NCBI RefSeq assembly: GCF_014652615.1
Contig: NZ_BMZD01000001.1
Span: forward strand, 598,380-662,379
DNA length: 64,000 nucleotides
Origin: Novosphingobium arvoryzae
GTDB lineage: Bacteria > Pseudomonadota > Alphaproteobacteria > Sphingomonadales > Sphingomonadaceae
Direction: 5' to 3'
Part shown: positions 1 through 7,177 of the stretch, in pieces
Layout: every line of letters begins with the position of its first letter
Position numbering within the stretch: position 1 is the first letter of the stretch
The notes under the pieces: model-generated
Databases searched by the model: none
Told to the model about the DNA's origin: nothing
The model's input: the letters and a program-made list of their open reading frames with translations, nothing else
Translations under genes and position numbers: made by a program

Positions 1-367
1 CAATGTGCATTGCGCGCAGACCCGCCAGGCTTTCGGGGATACCCAGTGCCCATTTGCCCAGATAAACCGCCAGCCAGGGCAGCAATCCGGACAGCAACGA
101 AAGGACGATCTCGTGCAGGTAACTTCCGTTCGCCGTGCCGTAAACGGTCAGGTAGGCCCCCAGGACAAGGCCGCAAGCTCCCCATCCGCCAAACAGCAGG
201 ACCGACACGGGGCGCAACACGGCCGGCAGGAAAATCCAATGTGCTCTGGCTGTGTGCTCAAGGTTTGAGAACAGCCATGCATTGAGGTTGAAAAGCCCGA
301 ACCATGACAGAGCAACGGCTGCTACGATCAGGGTCTGGCGAAGCAACCTGCGCGCATCGATGGTCAC
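1..367 (-). CDS. Small multi-spanning membrane protein, copy 1 (cut off by the window start)
   Basis: Reading the minus strand from a GTG at 365-367 gives an open frame that runs off the left edge of the window. The translation is clearly homologous to the complete membrane protein at 7563-8123: both share NAWLFS, LEHT, RAHWIFLPA and GLVLGAYLTVYGTA at matching positions. The GTG overlaps the TGA stop of the winged-helix gene 364-720, exactly as in the second copy, so the two genes are translationally coupled. The hydrophobic segments indicate an integral membrane protein. No enzymatic motif is visible and the function is unknown. Confidence 0.75.
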   Translation of the reverse strand, partial: MTIDARRLLRQTLIVAAVALSWFGLFNLNAWLFSNLEHTARAHWIFLPAVLRPVSVLLFGGWGACGLVLGAYLTVYGTANGSYLHEIVLSLLSGLLPWLAVYLGKWALGIPESLAGLRAMHI

Positions 368-720
368 CTGCTGCGGCTTTCGTCCAACAATCCATTGATT
401 ACAGTTTGAATACGCGCGCCATAGTCCAGCGCCAGTGCGGTGGGATCGACAAATTTCACGCGCCTGTCGCTCTGATCCACGCGCAGCTCGATCAGCCCCT
501 TGGCATGCAGGCTCATAAGCCTGCGGTAAGCCGTGGCGGCGGAAACCTCGGTCATGCTGTTCATGATCAGACTGACGGGAATATCCCTGGCGTTGTGCCA
601 GCGGACCAGCAGGTCCCTGAGCAGCTCCTCCTCTTCCGCAGTCATCGCGTCAAACGGCGACAACTCGCGGATTGCGCTCAACAGGTTGAGCAACCGGATA
701 TGGAGAGGGCTAGAAGTCAC
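364..720 (-). CDS. Winged-helix DNA-binding regulator, copy 1
   Basis: This 118-residue protein contains a helix-turn-helix (around residues 50-75, TEVSAATAYRRL) followed by a basic wing (LRVDQSDRRVKF), which suggests a MarR/GntR-like winged helix. It is a paralogue of the protein at 8120-8476, identical at most positions of the DNA-binding part. It lies directly before the membrane protein gene with a 4-base stop/start overlap and is divergent from the candidate small RNA at 881-959. It probably regulates this unit. The ligand and exact family are unknown. Confidence 0.75.
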   Translation of the reverse strand: MTSSPLHIRLLNLLSAIRELSPFDAMTAEEEELLRDLLVRWHNARDIPVSLIMNSMTEVSAATAYRRLMSLHAKGLIELRVDQSDRRVKFVDPTALALDYGARIQTVINGLLDESRSR

Positions 721-880
721 GGCGTTTCAGTTCCAGTCATCGGCCCACCTGTCAATACGGGCTCCCAACTAAGCGGAGCCGACCGTCTTGCCTCCCATCG
801 CCCCCGATGGTTAACACAGATGTTATCAAATATGAAAGTATCTTGCCAGCAGTCGTTGGCGACGCTAGCCGAATGGGTGT

Positions 881-959
881 GACCCGAGGGGCGGATATGC
901 AGCATATTCGTAACCCCAACTAACGCCTGGCTCTCTATTCGAGGGCTGGGCGCTTTTTT
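881..959 (+). ncRNA. Candidate small RNA, copy 1, ending in a Rho-independent terminator
   Basis: No convincing reading frame lies here, but the stretch is conserved with 8632-8711. Both copies have the sequence GACCC(R)AGGGGCGG, then a GGATATGC-type inverted repeat, a pyrimidine-rich linker, and a terminator hairpin followed by T residues. Here the terminator (924-959) has a 12-bp stem including three G-U pairs. The differences from copy 2 all fall in the 5' arm and keep pairing. The 5' end is not determined. The RNA would be transcribed divergently from the winged-helix gene about 160 bases away. Confidence 0.5.
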
Positions 960-1102
960 AGGGCCAGCGCCCGAAGCCCAAAGTCAGCCAAGCGGCTACC
1001 CTTGGCACGTCTCGCGACCCAGTCTGACGCAACCACAGCTCTGGCACTGGCCAGCGTGCGGGACTTCGCGCGGCTTCGCGAATTGGGCTTGTAAAGGGAA
1101 AC

Positions 1103-1151
1103 TGGCGCACCCGACAGGATTCGAACCTGTGGCCTCTGCCTTCGGAGGGCA
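1103..1151 (-). repeat. Attachment-site copy: truncated 3' part of tRNA-Arg
   Basis: These 49 bases are identical to 9567-9615, which form the 3' end (anticodon loop to CCA) of the complete tRNA-Arg gene. The identity stops at 1152. The 5' half of a tRNA is absent, so this is not a functional gene. A direct repeat of a tRNA 3' end some 8.4 kb from the intact gene is the usual mark of site-specific integration by a tyrosine recombinase. Confidence 0.9.
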
Positions 1152-1515
1152 AAACGCTATTGCAAGCTGTTGAAAGGGTTGAGAAAATTTAGCCGATTTT
1201 TCCGGTTGTTTATGATCTGCTTATTTCCCGCCAGTGCAAGGCGCCCAACACTCGGAAACTTCGACACAAATTTGCATAGACCTCTGCCTATTTGTTTATG
1301 CCGTAGACAACCGTGCCCTACCGTACAGTTCAGCCTGAAAAACAGCGTCTTAGCGTAGCCTGACCATGCTGCCCGCTACGTGAGTAGCTCAACATGGCGC
1401 TTGAACGCTGTGTGGGCTGTTGCAGCGCAGATTTGACGCCGAACGAACGCACTCACATTTTCCTTGTTCATTTGATGCGATTTTCCATATATCGATCATA
1501 TGAAAGGAGCGCGAA
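1152..1515. other. Gene-free stretch with element-end sequence and repeat A
   Basis: No convincing coding frame is present. The segment at 1209-1224 closely resembles 9486-9501 near the other attachment site (15 of 16 bases alike), so both inner ends of the element share a short sequence. Repeat A (1371-1440) occupies the middle. A partial palindrome CATATATCGATCATATG at 1486-1502 lies just before the antitoxin ribosome binding site and may be its operator. Confidence 0.5.
1371..1440 (+). repeat. Module-border repeat A
   Basis: This 70-base unit resembles repeat B (2581-2641) and repeat C (3318-3366) in the same orientation, and more weakly 9344-9405. A and C share an almost identical stretch of about 40 bases (GCCCGCTACGTGAG then TGGCGYTTGAACGCTGT). 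A and B share the following half (GCTGTTGCAGCGCA then GACGCC). The outer GGCG..CGCC and inner CGCTG..CAGCG parts form imperfect inverted repeats. It stands immediately before the Xre-RES module. Confidence 0.65.
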
Positions 1516-1890
1516 ATGTCTGCTCTAGCAAACGCCACACCGGATCGAGGCTCAACGCTTACCGCTGCCATAGCTCGCATTGCTGAGTTCTGGGGGCTGA
1601 GCAATGCCAAGCTGGGAACCATTCTGGGTGTCTCTGCTCCTACTGTGACCCGGCTAAAGCGAGGCACTGCGGCCCTTGATCCGGCAAGCAAGTCTTTCGA
1701 GGCAGGGCAGTTCCTTTTGCGCCTGTTCCGTAGTCTCGATGCCATGCTGGGCAGCGACGATGCAGCGGCCAAGCGGTGGCTGACGACACCCAATCTCGAC
1801 CTAGGTGGTAAGCCAATCGACGAGATCGACACAATGCGTGGCCTCATTAGTGTTTGTGAATATGTGGACTTCTACCGCGCTCGCGTCTGA
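1516..1890 (+). CDS. Xre/MbcA/ParS-family antitoxin of a RES toxin-antitoxin pair
   Basis: The 124-residue protein has an N-terminal helix-turn-helix (about residues 25-50, NAKLGTILGVSAPTVTRLKRG) and a C-terminal DUF2384-like toxin-binding region (LDAMLGSDDAAAKRWLTTPNLDLGGKPIDEI). This architecture is typical of antitoxins paired with RES toxins. A good ribosome binding site (AAGGAG) precedes the ATG. The toxin start at 1862 lies inside the 3' end of this gene, indicating coupled translation. It should neutralise the toxin and repress its own promoter, perhaps at the partial palindrome at 1486-1502. Confidence 0.9.
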   Translation: MSALANATPDRGSTLTAAIARIAEFWGLSNAKLGTILGVSAPTVTRLKRGTAALDPASKSFEAGQFLLRLFRSLDAMLGSDDAAAKRWLTTPNLDLGGKPIDEIDTMRGLISVCEYVDFYRARV

Positions 1891-2581
1891 GCATCGACAC
1901 TATGCCGGCGTGGTATGGCGGGTTGTCGAAGCGCAGCACCGCATATCGACCAATCGTCTAGCCACCGATACTGACACGCAAGCTGTGCTCGAACAGTTGG
2001 CAGATGAGGTGAAGCCTGCACTGCCGGAAAGTGCTCAACATCTCGACTTTCTACTCGCAGCACCATTCCGCTATGGCCACAAGCAGGCCAGTCGTTTTCG
2101 GCAAGCACATGAACGCCCCGGCATTTTCTATTCTGCGGAAACCGAGGCGACCGCCATTGCCGAAGCGGCTTACTGGCGCCTTCGCTTTTATAGCCGATCA
2201 CCCGGCTTCGCGCCGCCCAATGCAACCGTTGAGCACTCCAGCTTCTATGTGAAGGTGGCCTGTGACCGGGCGCTTGATCTGACAGTGCAGCCCTTTGCCG
2301 CGCAGGAAGCAAGCTGGACCGATCCGGTGGATTATTTAGCATGTCAGAAATTGGCCAGTGCTGCACGAGAGGTGCAGACTGCCCTGATCCGCACGACGTC
2401 AGTGCGCGATCCTCAACGTGGCTGCAATGTCGTGATCTTGGAACCCAGCGCATTCGCTGAGCGAGCACCGCATATAAAGCAGACTTGGCATTTTCGGTAT
2501 CAGGATGGCCGATTGCTGGCCCTGTCCGCGTTTCCGTCCAGTGCGCATTTCGAATTCACTGCGGCGGGCTTTGGCCTTTAA
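1862..2581 (+). CDS. RES-domain toxin
   Basis: The protein belongs to the RES family, whose studied members (for example from Mycobacterium and Pseudomonas) degrade NAD+. The ATG at 1862 (MWTSTALAS...) is preferred over the earlier in-frame ATG at 1805, because family members typically begin shortly before the VWRVVEAQHRIST segment and the upstream part lies inside the antitoxin gene. The conserved region RFRQAHERPGIFYSAE and AIAEAAYWR contains the Arg, Tyr and Glu expected of the active pocket. At about 239 residues the length is normal and the toxin appears intact. Repeat B follows immediately after the stop. Confidence 0.9.
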   Translation: MWTSTALASEHRHYAGVVWRVVEAQHRISTNRLATDTDTQAVLEQLADEVKPALPESAQHLDFLLAAPFRYGHKQASRFRQAHERPGIFYSAETEATAIAEAAYWRLRFYSRSPGFAPPNATVEHSSFYVKVACDRALDLTVQPFAAQEASWTDPVDYLACQKLASAAREVQTALIRTTSVRDPQRGCNVVILEPSAFAERAPHIKQTWHFRYQDGRLLALSAFPSSAHFEFTAAGFGL

Positions 2582-2641
2582 CTGACTACTAAATGTGGCG
2601 TTTGAACGCTGTACGAGCTGTTGCAGCGCAAGCTAGACGCC
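2581..2641 (+). repeat. Module-border repeat B
   Basis: This begins at the last base of the RES stop codon and ends just before the 3' end of the Doc toxin gene. It matches repeat A over about 60 bases, with the second half (CGCTGT..GCTGTTGCAGCGCA..GACGCC) especially close. It is the shared border between the two convergent toxin-antitoxin modules. Confidence 0.65.
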
Positions 2642-2650
2642 ATTGCTGCG

Positions 2651-3052
2651 TCAGGCCGTGGTCAAATGAGCTCTGAACCAGTCCGCCAACGCTTCTTCAC
2701 TTAGCGTTCCGCCAGCCAAGGCCATAACCGTGTGCACCGCATCCTCAGGGGCAAATCGCAGCGTCTGGCCATTTAGGACGAGGAAAAGTCGGGCCAGCAC
2801 CCATGCTGTTCGCTTGTTGCCGTCAGCGAAGGGGTGGTTGCGAGCAAGGCCGTAGGCGTAGGCAGCTGCCAGTTCAGCAGCGTCTATCTCGCCATAGCTC
2901 CATTTGTTTCGGGGACGCTCAAGCGCCGATGCCAATCCGCCTGCATCGCGCAGTCCCGACAAGCCTCCATGTTCAGCCAACTGCCGGTCATGAATGGCCA
3001 AGGCTACTTCGACCTCGATCCAAGTAGGCTCAGCCTTGTCGCTGCTGGTCAC
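2651..3052 (-). CDS. doc: Doc-type Fic-domain toxin
   Basis: The 133-residue protein carries the motif HPFADGNKR at residues 73-81. This is the Doc variant of the Fic signature (HxFx(D/E)(G/A)NKR). Doc enzymes phosphorylate elongation factor Tu and stop translation. The length is that of the Doc family. The GTG start at 3052 overlaps the stop codon of the upstream AbrB-like gene, so the pair forms a toxin-antitoxin operon on the minus strand. No damage is visible. Confidence 0.92.
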   Translation of the reverse strand: MTSSDKAEPTWIEVEVALAIHDRQLAEHGGLSGLRDAGGLASALERPRNKWSYGEIDAAELAAAYAYGLARNHPFADGNKRTAWVLARLFLVLNGQTLRFAPEDAVHTVMALAGGTLSEEALADWFRAHLTTA

Positions 3053-3279
3053 TGCGCAAGAACGCGGAGAATGTCGCGATCTTCACGCATGATCTTCTCG
3101 GCAGCTGCCATCTTGGCCTCGAACGCCGGATCGCAGGCCGTCAAGCGAACACCACCATCAGGGGTTTCGCTGACATAGAGCGTATCACCCGGCCCCACAC
3201 GCAAGAGTGCCAGCAGTTCCTTGGGGAACACAGCGCCAGTGGAGTTGCCGACTTTGGTGAGCTTGATAGTCGCGTTCAT
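3049..3279 (-). CDS. AbrB/SpoVT-type antitoxin of the Doc toxin
   Basis: The 76-residue protein begins with a swapped-hairpin AbrB DNA-binding domain (KLTKVGNSTGAVFPKELL..LRVGPGDTLYV), as in MazE-like antitoxins. The C-terminal tail of about 30 residues would bind the toxin. Many Doc toxins pair with a Phd antitoxin, but AbrB-Doc pairs are also known. The stop overlaps the toxin start by 4 bases. Binding to its own promoter upstream of 3279 is expected from the family, but no clear operator can be assigned. Confidence 0.9.
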   Translation of the reverse strand: MNATIKLTKVGNSTGAVFPKELLALLRVGPGDTLYVSETPDGGVRLTACDPAFEAKMAAAEKIMREDRDILRVLAQ

Positions 3280-3317
3280 ACGTTTGTAATAACGGACGTG
3301 AGCGCAGTGTGCAAGCT

Positions 3318-3366
3318 TGCCCGCTACGTGAGGTACTCAAGATGGCGTTTGAACGCTGTAATCGCG
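3318..3366 (+). repeat. Module-border repeat C
   Basis: This shares about 40 nearly identical bases with repeat A (GCCCGCTACGTGAG..CTCAA.ATGGCG.TTGAACGCTGT) and then diverges. It lies between the AbrB antitoxin gene and the 3' end of the H-NS-like gene. In both A and C the repeat can be read as the start of a frame MA(L/F)ERC, but the frames then differ, so I treat this as non-coding. Confidence 0.6.
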
Positions 3367-3378
3367 GCGAGCTTCGGC

Positions 3379-3573
3379 TCAGCTTGCGTCCGCAACAACA
3401 CGCCGTTTCCTACGACGGGTCAGGTGCGGCTTCAGGTCTGCGTAGGAAATGCCATAGCTCTTGGCCAACTCTACGATCTGCTTGATGGCATCAGCCTGCT
3501 CAGCCTGCTTGGCAGCTTCAATCTGCTTTTCCAGTTCGGCCTTCTTGGCCAACAGCTCAGCGAGTTTGCTCAT
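3379..3573 (-). CDS. Short H-NS-like coiled-coil protein lacking the usual DNA-binding end
   Basis: The 64-residue protein consists of a Lys/Glu-rich coiled coil (residues 5-35) followed by AIKQIVELAKSYGISYADL and a basic tail (RRRKRR). This resembles the oligomerisation and linker part of H-NS-family proteins found in Xanthomonas and Bordetella. The typical C-terminal GxGRxPxW DNA-binding motif is missing. It could be a complete short protein that modulates an H-NS partner, or a truncated gene. A clear GAACTC-type spacing before the ATG gives no strong ribosome binding site. The assignment is tentative. Confidence 0.5.
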   Translation of the reverse strand: MSKLAELLAKKAELEKQIEAAKQAEQADAIKQIVELAKSYGISYADLKPHLTRRRKRRVVADAS

Positions 3574-3656
3574 CTTGAGTTCCTTAAGGTGTTATGGATT
3601 TGGACCTGACCATTCCCATTGTATGGTCAGGGGCTGATATGGACAACCAAAACGGC

Positions 3657-4571
3657 CTAACTCTCTGACGGAATTGTTTTATCGCACCGGGTACGTTGGA
3701 TGAAACCCCGAAAGCCATGGTTCGGCATGGAATTTGACAACACGGGCTCAGGCTCTTCCGGTCGCCCAAAAGGTATGCAGTGTACGCCTGCTGCAATTTC
3801 CCGGCGGCGCTCTTGTGCAGCAAGCTTTCGGTTTTGGCGATAGGCAGGAATTCGCTTGGCTTGCGCAGCTGTCATAATCGGAAAAACGCCTTCGCCTGCG
3901 TATTTGATCATCGAAGCGATGCTTGCCCGATAGGCCTTCGCGGCACTTGCCACACTGGCACTGCCAACTTTGATCTTGGCTTGTTTGACGAACTCGTCAT
4001 CACTTATGTCGGGCCGCGCCTTGAGTAGCAGGTGAGCCTGATAGTGCTCGCGGAGAGAATGCAGATTGGGCTTGGTGAATAGCTGATAGAGTGCGCGACT
4101 TACGTTTCGGCCTCCACGCCCAAATTCACCCTCGGGATGCTGCTGCTGGAGAAATCTGCGCACTTCGGCAACTGCGCGATCTGTATCGCCGAACCTTTCT
4201 AGCTCAACCACAATGCGAAATGCCGGATCAGCATAGCTGCGATCACCGGGCGGTACGATGCGACTCGCTGCACCATGCGGCTCACAGAATAGCTGGCGAC
4301 CGCGATCCCACCACCAAGCCATAAAGTTGTCAGGCCGAACATCGCCAAAATCGGCATAGAGGGTGCCGCACGGCCCTTGGCCGTTGCCGTCACAGGTCGC
4401 AATGTAATCCGCATTCTCTCGGAGAAAGGCCCACCACCAGAAGTACGGACTATTTTGCCATGTATGCTCAGTGCCGCGCATGGTGGGCCGCTTTTGCCCG
4501 GCGAGCTCATCTTCCGTCTCAACCGGATTGGCGTACTGGAAATAGAACTTTATATCGCCGTATTCGGTCAT
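3657..4571 (-). CDS. Uncharacterised mobile-element protein
   Basis: This is a 304-residue protein of unknown function. The N-terminal half is rich in aromatic residues, with the pattern WWWAFLRENADY..YADFGDV..NFMAWWWDRGRQLF (about residues 45-95). Similar WW..FLR..Y..FG..WW...G..LF patterns occur in uncharacterised proteins of integrative elements. The C-terminal half is basic and helical. It has no membrane segment and no catalytic motif I recognise. It lies alone on the minus strand inside the island. Confidence 0.6.
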   Translation of the reverse strand: MTEYGDIKFYFQYANPVETEDELAGQKRPTMRGTEHTWQNSPYFWWWAFLRENADYIATCDGNGQGPCGTLYADFGDVRPDNFMAWWWDRGRQLFCEPHGAASRIVPPGDRSYADPAFRIVVELERFGDTDRAVAEVRRFLQQQHPEGEFGRGGRNVSRALYQLFTKPNLHSLREHYQAHLLLKARPDISDDEFVKQAKIKVGSASVASAAKAYRASIASMIKYAGEGVFPIMTAAQAKRIPAYRQNRKLAAQERRREIAAGVHCIPFGRPEEPEPVLSNSMPNHGFRGFIQRTRCDKTIPSES

Positions 4572-4752
4572 TTCCGCGCCTTTCCCAAGCAGTCCGATGC
4601 AGATGTGTTGGCCTCACAGCGAGATTATCCTTCGTGGAGGATAGTCTCGTCGCACCCCCTCGTTCGTCAAAATAGATGGTCTCCCCATCAGCCCAACTCG
4701 GGCTGATGCGTGATCCCACGGACACGCTCACTCTTAATGTGAGTACCTCAAA

Positions 4753-6240
4753 ATGACGAACTACACCGAAACCGAAAACACCATTTCCCAGTCGCCATCT
4801 GTGATTGCGGAAAAGCACAAGGCAGCGGCACGTAAGGCCTATATCGCCTCGAAGGATTCCGCAATGGAAGCCGTCGCCCACGTGTATCTTGTTTATCTCA
4901 ACACGCTGTCGGAAGATGGTAAGGACTGGCTGGAAAAGCAGATCAAGGCTCGTAATGACAAGATCGACGAGCACAACAAGGCTATTCCGGGTCGCAAGGA
5001 AGCTGCGGCGGCCTTCAAGGCAGAGCTGGCCAAGAACCCCAAGGCCGTTGTGTCGAAGCAGATCGTGGAAGATGCCAACCTGACAGAAGAAGAATGGGCG
5101 CTGGAAAAGCGCAACAAGATCGACACGCCGCGCAAGGGTGCGTCCAGCTTCACCACCATCTGCCGCCTCGTGCTTGAGTTCGATCACGAATACCATGCTT
5201 CGAACACAAGCCGGTACTGCGCAGTGCTCGAGTGGCTGGATGCAAAGTTCAAGGACCACCTGCTGACCAGCATCAAGCCGTTGGTAGACGCACTCAAGGA
5301 CGCGGGCGGCTTCGAAAAGGTGCTGTTTATCCAGCGCCACGGCGAACCGGACGAAGCGGGCTATTCAGCCGGGGACCGTGACATCATTGAGAAGGCGCTC
5401 AAGGACAAGATCAAGAAGGCCATCGCTGCCGCCGATGCCAAGACCAGCTTCTCGATGGCTCCCAGCTATGCGACCAGCGACAATGTGGTGGTCATGTACG
5501 GGCGCTATGACAACGGCACTGTCTCGATCATTGACGAACTGCCGCTCGAGAACAGCGAAATCGACGGCATGCTGCGCAAGCTCAACAATAAGGCCCTGCT
5601 GCCGGTTGACGATGCCGCCGAGTTTGTGTCGCGGGCGCTGAGCCTTGGTGAGCTGATCGACACGGGCAAGGAGACCAAACACCGGGTGAGCAAGATTGCG
5701 GGTGCCAAGCTTGCTCAGGAATACAGCCTGCTCTCTATGGTGCCCGATGGTGCGGGGTCGAAGCTGCTGATTTCGGGCTGCATGACCTCGGCCTCGGTTG
5801 TTGTGCACGCCAAGCCCGGCCCGAATATCGCGGAGAAACTCGTGCAGACGCAGGACTACTTGTACATGCTCAAGCCCTCCCGGAATACGCTGGCGGCCAA
5901 GCTTCGTGATCGCACCGAACGTTCGCTCTACGAGCTGTCTCGTGATCCTGTGCCGGTCCTGAACAACGGCAAAGCTTCTGGCAGTGCGATGAGCTGGTGC
6001 CTGAAGAACACTGCTCTCGCTGATAATGGCCTCGATACGGCAGGTGTTTTGCGATGCGGTGCCCTTGCGTCCGTTGGCCGCTACGTAGTCCAGCATCCGC
6101 ACGATGTAGGCCGTGTCGAGCTCATCGAACCTATCCTTGCCAACCATGCTTTTGAGCATTCGCGCCATGCCCAACACCGTTTGGAAGTCGGCGGGCTTCT
6201 TGAGCTGCTCATGCGCTGCAAGGAAATCGTCCAAGCCTGA
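4753..6240 (+). CDS. Uncharacterised island protein with a replaced 3' end
   Basis: I do not recognise this protein. The first roughly 425 residues look like a genuine soluble protein, rich in Lys and Glu, with a helical region (residues 15-110) and a later mixed region. The last roughly 70 residues (from about 6040 to 6240) are the antisense translation of the integrase remnant on the minus strand. A deletion has therefore joined this gene tail-to-tail to the middle of the integrase gene and removed its natural end. The sequence just before the ATG (GTGAGTACCTCAAAATG) resembles the start of module-border repeats A and C. Confidence 0.55.
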   Translation: MTNYTETENTISQSPSVIAEKHKAAARKAYIASKDSAMEAVAHVYLVYLNTLSEDGKDWLEKQIKARNDKIDEHNKAIPGRKEAAAAFKAELAKNPKAVVSKQIVEDANLTEEEWALEKRNKIDTPRKGASSFTTICRLVLEFDHEYHASNTSRYCAVLEWLDAKFKDHLLTSIKPLVDALKDAGGFEKVLFIQRHGEPDEAGYSAGDRDIIEKALKDKIKKAIAAADAKTSFSMAPSYATSDNVVVMYGRYDNGTVSIIDELPLENSEIDGMLRKLNNKALLPVDDAAEFVSRALSLGELIDTGKETKHRVSKIAGAKLAQEYSLLSMVPDGAGSKLLISGCMTSASVVVHAKPGPNIAEKLVQTQDYLYMLKPSRNTLAAKLRDRTERSLYELSRDPVPVLNNGKASGSAMSWCLKNTALADNGLDTAGVLRCGALASVGRYVVQHPHDVGRVELIEPILANHAFEHSRHAQHRLEVGGLLELLMRCKEIVQA

Positions 6241-6498
6241 TGCAATGCGCTTGCTGTCCAGCTGACGCCCTGCTCGCTGCTTGGCCAAGCAATCCAGATA
6301 AAGCTCATGGGCGCGATTGTAGGCTTCGTGCTCGTTGGCTGTTCCGCTGCTGCGGATAATGTAGCCCTTGTGCCCCAGCACCTTGAGCCTGATGTCCCAC
6401 TTACCCTGCTTGGAGTTCTTGCGGCGGTAGAGGTAGATGGCGCCGTCAAGGAAAGTGCGGTTATCGAGGTCCGCCTTGTCTGCTCGCGCTCGGGCCAT
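6040..6498 (-). pseudogene. Tyrosine integrase, N-terminal fragment
   Basis: The first roughly 150 residues of the minus-strand frame resemble a phage-type integrase: an arm-binding start (YLYRRKNSKQGKWDIRLKVLGHKGYIIRSS) and a core-binding region (FDELDTAYIVRMLDYVAANGRKGTASQNT). After that the frame continues only as the mirror of the opposite gene. The catalytic domain with its Arg-His-Arg-Tyr residues is missing. The enzyme must be inactive. This remnant is the only recombinase trace in the island and explains the attachment-site repeats. The left limit is approximate. Confidence 0.7.
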
Positions 6499-6558
6499 GC
6501 CATTGCGCTAATGTCGGCTCGGGGATGAAGTCGACCGGAATGATGCGTCAAGCATCAC

Positions 6559-6594
6559 TTGACACCTCTCATACTGTCAAGTATGGCATGACAT
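6559..6594 (+). promoter_or_regulatory. Probable promoter and operator of higBA
   Basis: TTGACA (6559-6564) and TATGGC (6582-6587) are 17 bases apart, just before the higB ATG at 6595. The inverted repeat CATACTGTCAAGTATG (6570-6585) overlaps the promoter and is a plausible HigA binding site. The transcript leader would be very short. Confidence 0.5.
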
Positions 6595-6885
6595 ATGGAT
6601 GTCGAAAGCATCAGCCACAAAGGCCTGCGCCGCTTCTTTGAAACCGGCAATGCCAAAGGCCTCGTGGGAGATGTGAAGCGCCTGCGCAACATGCTGGCCT
6701 TCATCGACGCCGCTGCGTCGCTGGATGAACTATCGGTGCCGCCCAATTTTGGTCTGCACGAGTTGAAGGGCGATAGGGCGGGAACATGGGCGATGACCGT
6801 AACCCGAAACTGGCGCCTGACATTCAGGATCGATAGCGCGGGGACACTGATTGATATGGACTTGGAGGATTATCATGGCGCTTAA
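6595..6885 (+). CDS. higB: HigB-type RelE-superfamily toxin
   Basis: The 96-residue protein has the HigB/GraT pattern: KGLRRFFETGNAKGL, then FGLHELKGDRAGTWAMTVTRNWRLTFRI near the C-terminus. Members are ribosome-dependent mRNA endonucleases. The order toxin-then-antitoxin is characteristic of higBA. The stop at 6885 overlaps the antitoxin start at 6875. The gene appears complete and the length is normal. Confidence 0.92.
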   Translation: MDVESISHKGLRRFFETGNAKGLVGDVKRLRNMLAFIDAAASLDELSVPPNFGLHELKGDRAGTWAMTVTRNWRLTFRIDSAGTLIDMDLEDYHGA

Positions 6886-7177
6886 GATGCACCCCTCCCT
6901 TGCAGTTCATGCAGGAGATTGGCTGAAGACCGAGATTGTCGAGCCTAGCGGCATGAATGTGGCTGCGCTTGCCCGTCATTTCGGCGTTTCCCGTCAGGCA
7001 CTCAGTACCTTGCTGAACGGCCACGCAAGCCTGTCTGCCGATATGGCCATTCGCTTCGAGAAGGCGTTTGGCGTCAATGCTGACACGTTGCTGCGAATGC
7101 AGACGGCATATGAGCTTGCACAAGCGCGGGCGCATCAGGACGAGATTGCCGTAGGGCGGTTGGAGTTAGCAGCTTGA
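6875..7177 (+). CDS. higA: HigA-type antitoxin
   Basis: The 100-residue protein carries an Xre-type helix-turn-helix (NVAALARHFGVSRQALSTLLNGHASLSADMAIRFEKAFG), typical of HigA antitoxins. The ATG at 6875 is chosen over upstream in-frame starts because a GGAGG sits 7 bases before it and the resulting N-terminus (MALKMHPSLAVHAG) fits the family. It overlaps higB by 11 bases and its stop overlaps the next gene as ATGA. It probably represses the promoter at 6559-6594. Confidence 0.92.
   Translation: MALKMHPSLAVHAGDWLKTEIVEPSGMNVAALARHFGVSRQALSTLLNGHASLSADMAIRFEKAFGVNADTLLRMQTAYELAQARAHQDEIAVGRLELAA

Noticed and set aside
304..882. A 192-residue plus-strand frame
   Set aside because: It is antisense to the conserved winged-helix gene 364-720 and has no coding character of its own.
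1103..1180. A second tRNA-Arg gene
   Set aside because: Only the 3' 49 bases match; beyond 1151 the D arm and 5' acceptor strand are missing, so it is an attachment-site remnant.
1371..3366. Integron cassette array with attC sites
   Set aside because: The repeats have imperfect inverted symmetry, but the paired RYYYAAC/GTTRRRY core sites of attC are not evident and no integron integrase is present. The genes also lie in both orientations.
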